From NCBI RefSeq assembly GCF_037975245.1, contig NC_092572.1, positions 8,375,001 through 8,439,000 of the forward strand: a DNA stretch of 64,000 nt, written 5' to 3'. Shown in pieces: positions 13,601-23,443 of the stretch (its first letter is position 1; the number at the start of each line of letters is the position of its first letter). The DNA comes from Apostichopus japonicus. Lineage: Eukaryota; Echinodermata; Holothuroidea; Aspidochirotida; Stichopodidae. Made by a program: the position numbers and the translations under genes. The notes below the pieces were generated by a model. It did no database searches, was not told where the DNA came from, and saw only the letters and a program-made list of their open reading frames with translations.

Positions 13601-16600
13601 AGACTCATTTAGGATCACACACCTTACCTTGTTATGAACCATTTGAACATGACTGCAATTTGTATGTACAAAGCCCTCCCCTCCTCGCTCCCAACCCATA
13701 CTTTACTGTGGCTTCATACCAATTAAACATATAATTATCTTGTCATAATTACAGAACTATTCAGTAGCTGTACTCATAATAAAAATCCATAACAAACCAA
13801 ACCAGGTATACTCATCAAATCATACATTGATACGGCCATAACAAACCATAACAAAATAAACAGCCATACACTAAAAATCATTTCACAAGCAACATAACCA
13901 TAACTAAATAAACAGCTATACTCATCAAATCATTTACTAAGCAACATAACAAACCGTAACTAAATAAACAGCCATTCTCATCACAGCCATACTTATCACA
14001 TCATTCATTAAGCAACATAACAAAGCATAACTAAATAAATGGCCATGCGCATCAAATCATTCATTACGCAATTAACAAGGCATAACATACCATAACTAAG
14101 TAAACAGCCATACTCATCAAATTACTAATAAGCAACATAACAAACCATAACTACATGCACAGCCATACTCATCACGTCATCTTTAAGCCACATAACTAGG
14201 CATAAGTAAATAACTAACCTTACTCATCAAATTCAACGAAACCCAACATTTATGCACACAATAACTAATTAACCAGCTGTACTCAAGCAATCATACACAC
14301 AATCAAGATCATAAACCATAACTACAGTATATGCCTGGTCTTACCCATAAGACACTGTGTCAAAAGTAATCTGCTGAGGGGGCTGCAGCATCCTGCAGTC
14401 AGGCTGCATAGGATATCATCTGAATTGTGCTCTGCAGTTTCATGCTTTAGACACTGCTGGTCTATTCAACTAATCACTCTTGTTTGATAGTGATTCAGCC
14501 TTCACTCTTGTTTGATAGCGATTCAGCCTTCACTCTTGTTTGATAGCGATTCAGCCTTCACTCTTGTTCGATAGCGATTCAGCCTTCACTCTTGTTTGAT
14601 AGTGATTCAGCCTTCACTCTTGTTTGATAGTGATTCAGCCTTCACTCTTGTTTGATAGTGATTCAGCCTTCACTCTTGTTTGATAGTGATTCAGCCTTCA
14701 CTCTTGTTTGATAGTGATTCAGCCTTCACTCTTGTTTGATAGTGATTCAGCCTTCACTCTTGTTTGATAGTGATTCAGCCTTCACTCTTGTTTGATAGCG
14801 ATTCAGCCTTCACTCTTGTTTGATAGCGATTCAGCCTTCACTCTTGTTTGATAGCGATTCAGCCTTCACTCTTGTTCGATAGTGATTCAGCCTTCACTCT
14901 TGTTCGATAGTGATTCAGCCTTCACTCTTGTTTGATAGTGATTCAGCCTTCACTCTTGTTTGATAGTGATTCAGCCTTCACTCTTGTTTGATAATGATTC
15001 AGCCTTCACTCTTGTTTGATAGCAATTCAGCCTTCACTCTTGTTTGATAGTGATTCAGCCTTCACTCTTGTTTGATAGTGATTCAGCCTTCACTCTTGTT
15101 TGATAGCGATTCAGCCTTCACTCTTGCTTGATAGTGATTCAGCCTTCACTCTTGTTTGATAGTGATTCAGCCTTCACTCTTGTTTGATAGTGATTCAGCC
15201 TTCACTCTTGTTTGATAGTGATTCAGCCTCGCTGCAGGGGGTTTGCAGCTACTGCAGCCTTACTCTCTAACAGGGTGCCTGAAGGAAACACACCAGTATG
15301 ATGAAACATATACACAACATATATATACCTCATGATGTGGGAATTCTTCCTTGCCATCGACTACCCATGATCTCCAAAATGGAATCGGGATGAAGAGAAA
15401 CATGATGCAGAGGAAGATTGCTCCAGCTATGACACCAAGTGCCTCTGGACTGAAAGCAAACAGAAACGGTAGAAAAATGGTTCATTTTCTTGGGAAAGTT
15501 GCAGTGTTGGTGCAGAGTTATGCCAAACCTTGTAGCAAGTATAAATCGAAATAAAGCTTCCACTTGATGAACTAAGACTTAGACACCCTTGTAAAAGTTA
15601 TCATTACATGGATGCTTCCTGAAAGATCTTTGAAGATTTCCATCAAAACCTAAGCAATTAATTTCCAAGACACTGTTCCATATTTGTAGTTAAAGGGTGT
15701 GAAGACTCGCACAGAAAGAAACGTCTAATGCCGGTAATATGACCTAGTTTCGAATGTGGTGTATCAGAAGTGTTAGACAGCACCATCGACTTCAATAAAT
15801 ACACACACAGCTTGCTACTGTCGGTAATTAGACACTAGTGTACAGTCAGTACACAGCTGCTGTCAATACCCACAACATAGTGTACATAGCAGCATGGACA
15901 TCTCAGGTCCAGATAAAGATATCAAGGTATCAAATTTCATTACTGTCTGCATTTTGTAGCGACAAGAGAAAAACTTCACTTGCAAGCAACGGAAAGTTAA
16001 CTTTTTAAAGATGGTGGCACGCTGTTTGGGGAGAGTCTTCAATGCCTTTAATTTAAGCACACGATTCACAAAGAAGGAAGGAACTTCTAAATTTTCGTAC
16101 CTTCTCTTCTGTTGAGTTTGAAATGAAAACTAAACAAGTCCATTTTGATAAACTGTTTCACTGGACATCCTGTAGTATTGCATGTACATACGAATCATGA
16201 TATTAAAAATTAAACAATATAACTGAACAAATAAGCACTACTTTAAAGGACCTTGTTAATTGCTGTCTGGCCTTTTACTCCAACGAATGTAGTCAAAAGA
16301 TTTCTTGGCTCAATCAAATTGAATAAAAAGGTACAACCCACCAAAAACTGGAAAATCTAGAGTTTTTATCAGATAGTGCAGGTGAGTATCCATGGTGTGT
16401 GGCGATGTTAACATCCAGGACTCGGAGAACACCCCCACCCCCTCCCCTGTCACATGCAAGTCAGCTTCAACAACTTCAGGGCTAAATCAACTTCTTTTTT
16501 AAACTCTGCATCTGCTTGTTAGCATACCTGAACAATTTTCTGCCCTACCATAGATAGAAGCTTAGAGATATATATGCTAAATGGCCTCACATTTTCGCAC

Positions 16601-17018
16601 TGTTTAATTAAATATATACATCACATTTGAACAATTTTCTTTCGTTTTGTGGTATACATGTAACACTGATCCTTTTGAATAGCATGTTAACTGCAAATAT
16701 TGACCATATACAGAGGAAAGCTGGGTGAATCGTTCTGTCGATTATATTTGGATTTTGTTTCCATCCAGAGATGCTTCTCGATGTATCCGAGCTTCCACTA
16801 GTTACAGCTTAGAAACACCTAATACATATAAACACTTACACTTTAACAGGTTCTTTCCCTGGTGGAACCCTCTTACTCATATCTTTGCCAAAGAGTCCAG
16901 CTTTAATGAACAGCGGATAAAACCTTGGCAAGACAACCATGGCCAGGATAAAACCCGCGAGGGATAAGGCTGCATTGATGATAAGAGGTTGGTCTAAAAT
17001 ATTTGTTAAAGCTTCCAT
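4686..17018 (-). CDS. DPAGT1: UDP-GlcNAc:dolichyl-phosphate GlcNAc-1-phosphate transferase, complete, nine coding exons
   Basis: This ER multipass enzyme moves GlcNAc-1-P from UDP-GlcNAc to dolichyl phosphate, the first step of N-glycan precursor assembly and the target of tunicamycin. Coding exons in transcript order: 17018-16840, 15449-15329, 10649-10436, 9896-9750, 9267-9183, 8550-8362, 6707-6637, 6086-5914, 4757-4686. All joins use GT/AG and keep frame, giving 416 residues against about 408 in human. Landmarks are [18 protein letters not shown] (residues 114-131, with the conserved Asp pair at 121-122), [16 protein letters not shown] (from 188), [20 protein letters not shown] (from 256), CPRHR, and the C-terminal [12 protein letters not shown] polypyrimidine tract and AG abut the start codon exactly, so the 5' UTR must lie in an upstream exon that I could not place. 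Introns are large and repeat-filled. The gene is head-to-head with the nuclear receptor. Confidence 0.97.
5030..5800 (-). mobile_element. LINE 3' fragment (CR1/L2-like RT C-terminus) in the last DPAGT1 intron
   Basis: On the minus strand the translation gives [20 protein letters not shown], then a stretch ending [14 protein letters not shown], then [18 protein letters not shown], then [19 protein letters not shown]. This is the usual C-terminal block of CR1/L2-type reverse transcriptases. Stops and a frame break are present, so it is a dead 5'-truncated copy. It lies between coding exons 8 and 9, in the sense orientation of DPAGT1. Confidence 0.85.
7250..7620 (+). mobile_element. LINE 3' remnant in a DPAGT1 intron
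   Basis: The plus strand encodes [18 protein letters not shown], then [19 protein letters not shown], then [13 protein letters not shown], the extreme C-terminus of an RT ORF. A short 3' UTR follows (ctctcctatagggtccttga) and ends actaaactaaactaa. The same tail occurs inverted at 41690-42110, which defines one LINE family with two copies here. The copy is 5'-truncated. Confidence 0.8.
9397..9690. repeat. Tandem duplication of about 150 bp in a DPAGT1 intron
   Basis: The segment ttatttctcctttgattctc through aggaaacaacaacaaa occurs at about 9400-9540 and again at about 9559-9686. The second copy is slightly shorter. It lies between coding exons 4 and 5. Confidence 0.85.
10600..11061. repeat. 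120-bp tandem array copying the acceptor edge of DPAGT1 exon 3
   Basis: The period is exactly 120 bp: the block at 10621 recurs at 10741, 10861 and 10981 almost unchanged. Each unit contains, on the minus strand, the branch and acceptor region, the AG, and the first 50 nt of exon 3 (true copy 10600-10649). The match to the exon stops at 10600, beyond which the copies carry intron-like sequence. Extra acceptors therefore lie at about 10769, 10889 and 11009, all upstream of the true one in the transcript. The fourth unit is split by the foldback element and resumes at 13335. Confidence 0.95.
11062..13334. mobile_element. 2.27-kb foldback DNA element (very long inverted repeats) with 4-bp target duplication
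   Basis: The left end reads gggtcattccgtgtcaaatc and the right end is its imperfect complement (gatttgatatggaatgaccc). Inverted similarity continues inward for about 0.9 kb per arm: the frame reading [20 protein letters not shown] occurs on the plus strand at 11557 and on the minus strand at 12830. A second, inner inverted repeat of about 150 bp per arm is centred near 12103. It is made of tgtacagtac-type steps with the block ggagtgccatgagtgcc. The target is known exactly because the insertion lies within a tandem repeat: attt at 11058-11061 is duplicated at 13335-13338. There is no transposase ORF. The superfamily is not assigned. The ends resemble those at 45624 and 61923. Confidence 0.93.
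13335..13470. repeat. Resumed last unit of the 120-bp exon-edge array
   Basis: After the foldback element the array continues with ataaaacaacagaaactgag, then gatcatacaacaaatgg, then tatataatagggaac. It includes another copy of the exon 3 acceptor edge (AG complement at 13407-13408). The match fades after about 13470. Confidence 0.9.
13750..14330. repeat. Degenerate tandem array, unit about 60 bp
   Basis: There are about nine diverged units built on aaccataactaaataaacag, ccatactcatcaaatcat and ttaagcaacataacaa. It lies in the DPAGT1 intron between coding exons 2 and 3. No coding potential is seen. Confidence 0.85.
14474..15229. repeat. 28-bp minisatellite, 27 copies
   Basis: The unit is tcactcttgtttgatag, then (t/c)gattcagcct. 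The span of 756 bp equals 27 x 28 with no length drift. Copies differ mainly at one T/C site, where C creates a CpG, and at an occasional tttg/ttcg site. It lies in the DPAGT1 intron upstream of exon 3. Confidence 0.97.
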
Positions 17019-17029
17019 CTGAGGGGGAA

Positions 17030-17475
17030 AAAAGACATATGTACAATGATTATCATTGTTACAACAATTATAGGTCAAACAACATTCCAGTAGCTCCACC
17101 TCCAGAACAAAACATGTTACTGTACAATGATTATAATTGTTACAACAATAATAGTTCAAACACCACTGCAGTAGCTCCACATGAGGGACAAAACATATTA
17201 CTGTACGATGATTATAATTGTACAACAATAATAGTTCGAACACCACTGCAGTAGCTCTACATGAGGAACAAAACATGTTACTGTACGATGATTATAATTG
17301 TACAACAATAATAGTACAAACACCATTACAGTAGCTCAACATCCAGAACAAAAGATGTTACTGTACAATGATTATAATTGTTCAACAATACAGTAATAGT
17401 TCAAACACCATTACAGTTGCTCCATATCCAGAACAAAACATGTTACTGTACAATGATTATAATTTTAAGAATAGG
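17030..17475. repeat. Tandem array of about 80 bp units just upstream of the DPAGT1 start exon
   Basis: About five to six copies carry tgttactgtacaatgatta, a tacaacaataatagttc block, and caccactgcagtagctc. The array begins about 15 bp beyond the acceptor of the ATG exon, so it fills the 3' end of the 5' UTR intron. The open frames across it on both strands are by-products of the repeat. Confidence 0.9.
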
Positions 17476-17529
17476 TTTTTTATAATAACTGAGGCGTTGC
17501 AGAGGATCTGATGGGTTATGGCTACTGTT

Positions 17530-18048
17530 ATTAGTTAGGTCTAGTAGTAGGATGGTGACTTCGAAGTTCGCCCACTTAAGACTTAAAACACCCCAAAACT
17601 AAATCTTCTGGTATAAATCATTTGAAAATATACTTCATATGGTGGGAGAATTTTGTTATAGTACGATACACGGCCAAACTTTCTTTCCTGCAAACTGTTT
17701 TCACGTTGTTTTCCAAGAAGATTCTTCGTGATTGTGGAACTGGTATTTCTTGCTAGAGTATTGCGAATTTCGGCCACGCAACCTACAGTGTGGCGCTGGT
17801 AAAAATTGGTGGCGCTGTTGCTCTTTCAGTAATTATAACAGACTTCATAGATCTTTGTCATTTTATTGACAAATATGTAAGTAATTTCTTGCACACGGGT
17901 CATTTTGGAGAGAAAATAACTGTAGCTTCGTACTTTTTGGTGAAATTTGGCTCTTCCTGTAGGTTTTCATGGTGAAAATCGTGTATTTCTTAGGGTGCCC
18001 GAACTTCGCAGTATGGCGAACTTCGCAATACTGACTATAGTAGTAGTT
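17530..18048. mobile_element. MITE-like element with gaagttcgcc inverted ends
   Basis: The left end has tagtagtaggatggtgactt followed by cgaagttcgcc. The right end has ggcgaacttcgcaatactga followed by ctatagtagtag, its imperfect complement. The right part (about 17888-18048) recurs inverted at 60666-60825, so this is a dispersed element. There is no transposase. Exact ends and target duplication are uncertain. Confidence 0.6.
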
Positions 18049-19052
18049 AAGTTGGGCTAACTATAATAGTATCTAACATGTATATCTCTACCTTTAGTCC
18101 TTGCCCACTTACAAGCAAATGTAACATCCTATCAAAAGTTAAAAGTTGACTGTCCACTGCTGTACTAGAAGTCCACTGCTGTACTAGAAGTTAAGCCTAA
18201 CCTTCGGTAGGCTAAATTATGCCCTAACTAAGATAAGTGTTAGAAATGGGCCTAAGTTAGCCCTATAGCCTAGGTTTCCTTTTCTCTCTGAAATTAAAAT
18301 CATTCCGATTGATGAGAATTCATGACTTGATATCTCGAAAATACCTTCACCTCTGGCCTCTTTCTCTGATATTGCGAGCATCAACGATACAGCTGCTGGA
18401 ATGTGAAGTGGTTGATGCAATTTTCTGGCTGTTTGCGAAATCCGTACGTTAGTTCCGTACCGTCCGTATCAGGTATAGGCTGTGCATGTGAAGAGCTGAA
18501 CCCTGGGCAACCCACTCCTGTTATCATAACGTTAGTAACGTGTCATTGACAGATACTTTACTGTTCACAAGTCAACAAAGAAACTAAAAGTTGATTTTGA
18601 AAAGTATCGGACTTATTCGTACTTAATTTACGCTGACTTTTTCTACATGAACGGAACGCTACCAAGTACAATCTTTGTTCATTTTATTTCATCCGCAACT
18701 TCGGATATGAATTTAACTTTGTCAATGTCGATATCTGATTTACTATGCAAGGTGGTACAGCGTCAAGCAAAGATGGTGGTGTATTGTATCAAAGATATTT
18801 CACCTCCGGAGGTGAAATATCTTTGATTGTATTCATAATCCTACTCAGATCAGGTGACATCAGGTGACATGCAGTCGGAATAATAAATTTTGTGATGTCA
18901 AGTTGGAGAACATATTGTGAAGTATCATCCACTGAGAGAGATTTCCAGTAGGTTTTAGGTTAAAGACTACGGTCCAACCTACTGTACATACTGTTTATAT
19001 TGAAATGGACGCAAGGAAACTAGATTAAGGTTTTTCTTTTTTTTTTATCCAG
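18049..19052. other. Unassigned DNA upstream of DPAGT1, includes a 40-bp palindrome
   Basis: No gene is recognised. The stretch near 18420-18560 is relatively CpG-rich for this window and could hold the DPAGT1 first exon or promoter, which is inference from position only. A perfect palindrome lies at 18788-18827. Confidence 0.4.
18788..18827. repeat. Perfect 40-bp palindrome
   Basis: The left half is atcaaagatatttcacctcc and the right half is its exact reverse complement with no spacer. No matching element end was found nearby. Confidence 0.95.
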
Positions 19053-19270
19053 GGTAATATGGCTATTGGAAGCGCTGGAAGTGATGGCGATAGTCATGTT
19101 TATTGCTCTAACATCTGATCCTGTTCCATCATTGTTTCCAATTGGTCGCTCGATCAAGCTTGATTTTGAGTCTGTCACAAGAGTTGAAAAGTTAGACACC
19201 GAGGCCTGGGCGAGGGGTCCAATGGTACCGGATACTCCCTTCCCTTTGAAGGCCTTCATAGCAAAACATG
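19053..19270 (+). CDS. Possible orphan internal exon, function unknown
   Basis: A long T-rich tract ending in ccag precedes an open stretch of 218 nt that ends at a GTAACA donor (19271). The open frame reads WLLEALEVMAIVMFIALTSD, later RSIKLDFESVTRVEK, later MVPDTPFPLKAFIAKH. It starts with a hydrophobic segment that could be a membrane helix or signal anchor. I do not recognise a family and found no partner exon in frame nearby. The minus strand is also open here, so this may be chance. Confidence 0.25.
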
Positions 19271-19959
19271 GTAACATATATACAGCTAGCTATATATGCA
19301 TCAGTTCAGTAAATATGTCTTTAAAAAAATCATGTTTTTACAGACTGAAAAACAAAATCATGCAAATTGTTATGATGATTCCGAAACGGCGGCCCAGTAT
19401 AGGGAAGAGTACTTCATGCGTAACATTTTTACTATGTTTATCGTAGAAACAGTTAATTCTTTGACGTCACAAAGAACTTTCAGTGGAAAATCGAAAGAAT
19501 TTGCCGATGGGAATATTATTTTCGTTGCATAATTGCTGCATTCCGAGTCAGATGTAGACTATAAATTAGGTCTCAAAGGTTGTGTTAATACACATACTCT
19601 TAAATTTTTGAGAGTTTGAAAGGGGGAGGGGGATCGATCGAGGGGCACTCCGCGGAGGAGCTTCAGATTCTCCACTATTGTAGAATGCCCTCCTCTTTGA
19701 GGGGCAAACCACAATGTTAATTGCTTTGACTTTCCGACAAAATCATCTGTATTTTGCGATCCACTGGTAATTCCAGTAATTTGAATGTCATTTTCAGATA
19801 GGCCTATGGTCACTTTTGTCATATTTCCTTTAATGGCAACAACGGGCGTTTGTTTAATTACATTTTTATACATATAGGTTCAACAACAGTGCTCTCTTAT
19901 AGTGGAAAATAGTATTTATATAACCAAACGCGGTCACTTAATTGTATCTCCACATGTCA

Positions 19960-21330
19960 ATTATCACCGATATCGGGATTTGGAATATAAAACTGGTTTA
20001 AGTCAAAATGAAATTGACTTCTACCGATTTAGTTCGACATATCATCGATTTAAACTGGTAGATGTCGATCTAAATTGACATATACCGATTTATTTTACAT
20101 ATCATTAATTTGGTATATATGTTGATTTAAATTGACTTATACCGATTTAATTCGACATATCATCGATTTAAACTGGTATCTGTCGATGTAAATTGACAAG
20201 CATCTGACCAGAACGATAGAGTGTCCAAGCATCATGATTGGTGGCCATCAGGTGGAGCCTAGTGTGGCAAAGAGCATCGGTGTCATAATGGACAAACAAG
20301 CCTCTATGGAAGACTATATAACATCTGTGTGTCGGTCTGCTCAGTACCATCTCTATAACATCGGAAGAATGCGAAAATACCTTACCAGAGAAGCCACAGA
20401 GCAGTTAATCCATGCTTTCATAACATCTGAACTGGATTACTGCAATGCACTTTTCTGTGGACTACCAGTTAAACAGATAAAACGACTACAAAGGCTTCAA
20501 AACATAGCAGCAAGGATTGTTACACTGATCGACTAGAACATTTAGTCATATTACCCCAGTACTGCAAGATCTCCATTGGCTGCCAGAATCTCAGCGGATT
20601 AGGTTCAAAGTCCTTCTTCTTGTGTTTAAGTGCCAGAACAACATGGAACCTCCATACCTGCAAGATCTCATCCGCCCTTATCAGCCAACAAGAGCCCTAC
20701 GTTCAGCTGGTCATAGTCGTCTGGAGGTGCCGATCACCAAGACAAACAGCTATGGCGGAACAGAGCTTTTTGCGTGGCTGGGCCACGCCTCTGGAATGAG
20801 CTGCCAGCTGAACTCAGAACTGTTTCTAGTCTTACAACATGCAAGTCAAAGCTGAAAACCTTCCTTTTTAGACAGCATTACTGCAATACTTAAACTGTGT
20901 ATTAAATTATATTCATGTGCAATACTCCAACAAACTCAATCGTGCATGCTTTTATTTTTCATACTCAATTATATTGTATTTTATTCTGCATGCTTACTAC
21001 ATATTTTGTGTCATATACCTTTTTATTTACTGTTACATGGCGTTTTAGAGCACTTTTGTGGATTTTACGCTTTATAAAATAAATTATTATTATTATTATT
21101 ATTATTATACCGATTTATTTTACTTATCATCGATTTAAATTGGTATATGTCGATTTAAATCGATATATGTCGAGTTAAACTGGTAAATGTCGACTTAAAT
21201 CGATGATATGCAGAATTAAACTGGTATATGTAGAATTAAATCGGTAGATGTCAATTTAAGGTGCTAGAAACTGGAATAAGTCGAAGGAAATTGGTGTATA
21301 TCGATTGAAATCGGTATATGTATGTCGATT
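19960..21330. repeat. Tandem/palindromic array of tcgatttaaa-type units, split by a LINE
   Basis: Diverged units of about 70 bp contain accgattta, ttcgacatatcatcgattta, aactggtatatgtcga and the palindrome tcgatttaaatcga. They occur at about 19965-20200 and again at about 21107-21330. The 0.9 kb between them is a LINE 3' end, evidently inserted into the array. Confidence 0.8.
20200..21106 (+). mobile_element. LINE 3' end (CR1/L2-like) with (ATT)n tail
   Basis: The plus strand encodes KSIGVIMDKQASMEDYI, later YLTREATEQLIHAFITS, later RLQRLQNIAARIVT. After a frame break it continues with LQDLIRPYQPTRALRS, the standard C-terminal block of CR1/L2 reverse transcriptases. The 3' end is tataaaataaa followed by an att microsatellite at about 21084-21106. 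It is 5'-truncated and dead. Confidence 0.9.
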
Positions 21331-23443
21331 CCCCACGATTGGGGACTGATTGCCCGCCATAGTAGCACCTCCTGTTTAGAGTAGTAGCGCCATCTGTTGT
21401 CCTTTTAGCGTTCCATAGTATACAGTAAGTACAGTAAGTACTGTGGTACCAAAGACTCAACATCTAGTCAGCCCATAGATTTTTGTTTTCGTACTGATGT
21501 AGCAGGCCAGGATTACATCAAACAGCACAGAGGATAAATAAACATAAAAGATAGAAATAACATATAATGAAAAAATATAACTTCATTTGCTTGTCCGCAT
21601 ATGAGTTATGGTAAGCATCTATATTTTTTGGCTGATTTACGTTTATTTCGCTCCATATGTGCGACTAATTTGCAAAGTATTAACCTGCTACAATGTTAGG
21701 CCGATGGTAGACTTATTTCTAAGGCTTCAATTAGGACTAGCGTTCTTTACAGTACATACGTTACAGAAGACTTATATAAGTACAAAGGCTAGGTCTAACT
21801 CAGTGTTCGGAAAGTCAATTGTAGGGCGAAAATGGATACTAGTCTAAACAGGTTACAGGAGACATCAGTGTAGTATAAAAGTAGCATGGTTGGCCCTCAT
21901 TTAGAATCAGTGCCCATAAGTACATAAAGTACACCTCATACATTGTTTTGGGTTTTCACGTGACAGGGACATTGTTACTACTACTAGTGTTACTGTTAGG
22001 GCAACAAGGTTAGGGTCAATAGACACCTCTATACATCCAGTCAATGATTCTTAATTAGTACAGTATGGTTATATTGCAAACAGCACACTTAAAGATCTGT
22101 TTTATTGGCTCCAATTATAGCAGACTATAGCTAGTAAAGTTTTGTAATTGACCTGCCAGGCTCGTATATCTACCTGTACCTCAGGCTATAACTTAGACTA
22201 GCCTGCATAGCTTCTTCACACCATTAGGCCCTTTTTGTAAACACTGTGTGGAAAAATGTCCATCTCTATAGTGAAGTTAATCATACAGCGTTCACACAAA
22301 GACACTCACACAAGAAAAAAATGTGAGGCAGACGTTGCAGACTTATCGGAAAAAATAAGTCATTTTACAACCAAGGCAGGTCCATTGCGTAATCTCAAGA
22401 AATGTTCCATGATAGCGTGCTATAGCTGGGGTCTATCCAGCAGACCTTTAATGCCTCCTTATGCATTCGAACTTGACATTGGAAAGAATCTTGTTTGGTA
22501 GGCCTACGTTATATGCTCAATAAACACACAATGGCGTGATGACTTACTAGGGTACTCAATCTAGTCCTACTGTATAGCCTACATCTACCCATGGATGTAT
22601 TCATTCGCCACTGTACCCGTTCAAATTTACTTTGACATTTTACTTGGCTGTGAGCTTTTTCAGCCTCATATCATGAGAAAAATGCTATTTTAAAATTAGA
22701 CTTACATTTATTGTGTACATTTACAAACTGTTTTAACATTGCATAGTATGTAACTTATAAGTTACAGGGATATACCCACAAAATAGGAATTTGGGTCCAG
22801 ACTTATTGTCATCTTGAGTCATTTCTTAAAATTGCTGATGACTTCTCCAGTTTGATTTGTAATTCTAGGGCCACTCCTGACAGGATTTTCGAAACCAAAC
22901 CAAATATTTAAATTTCTTGCTGAACAGTTAATATAGGTAGTACATGTATGGTAAAAATCCTTGAATAGCCTAATTAGCTGTCTTTTGGCATTCGCCGCAC
23001 TAAAGTTCTTCCTAGTCTATTATTACAAATTTTTATCAAGTACAGCAAGTTTCCATGTAGACTCACTCATTTATATGCATGTATATATTGTTAGAGGTTA
23101 CAATTGTGCTACCACATCTTGTAAGTCATGTGTGTACCATAAATGGCTTGGTTGTTACGAATGTGCCTAGAAGTATCATATCCAGGATGAAGGAAAATAA
23201 CAACATCAGAAGTTTACTCAAATATTGCTATAAATTTACTGATAATTAATCATGATAGCTAAGCTGGTTATGAGTAAAATATTTCACAATAAAACATGAT
23301 AATCATAGATGCTCAGTATCGATTTGTAAAGAATTTCTACTTGCTTTAATACAGTAGTTCATTTAAATGTTTTACTCATGAAAGTTTAAATGCATTCATG
23401 TGATAATATTATTCTTATTTTTTCTTCCTTCCCTCTCTTTCAG
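21331..23443. other. Unassigned DNA upstream of the receptor coding exons
   Basis: It should contain the receptor's 5' UTR exon(s) and promoter, because the first coding exon begins with an acceptor. I could not locate them with confidence. The open frame at 22256-22501 (MSISIVKLIIQRSHKDTH...) has no recognisable domain and no clear splice borders, and is left uncalled. Confidence 0.4.

Noticed and set aside
13496-13699. Overlapping plus and minus frames in the DPAGT1 intron
   Set aside because: They lie between exons 2 and 3 of a well-supported gene and show no domain.
22256-22501. Open frame MSISIVKLIIQRSHKDTH... as a gene
   Set aside because: No recognisable domain, no splice borders and no conserved composition; 82 codons can arise by chance.
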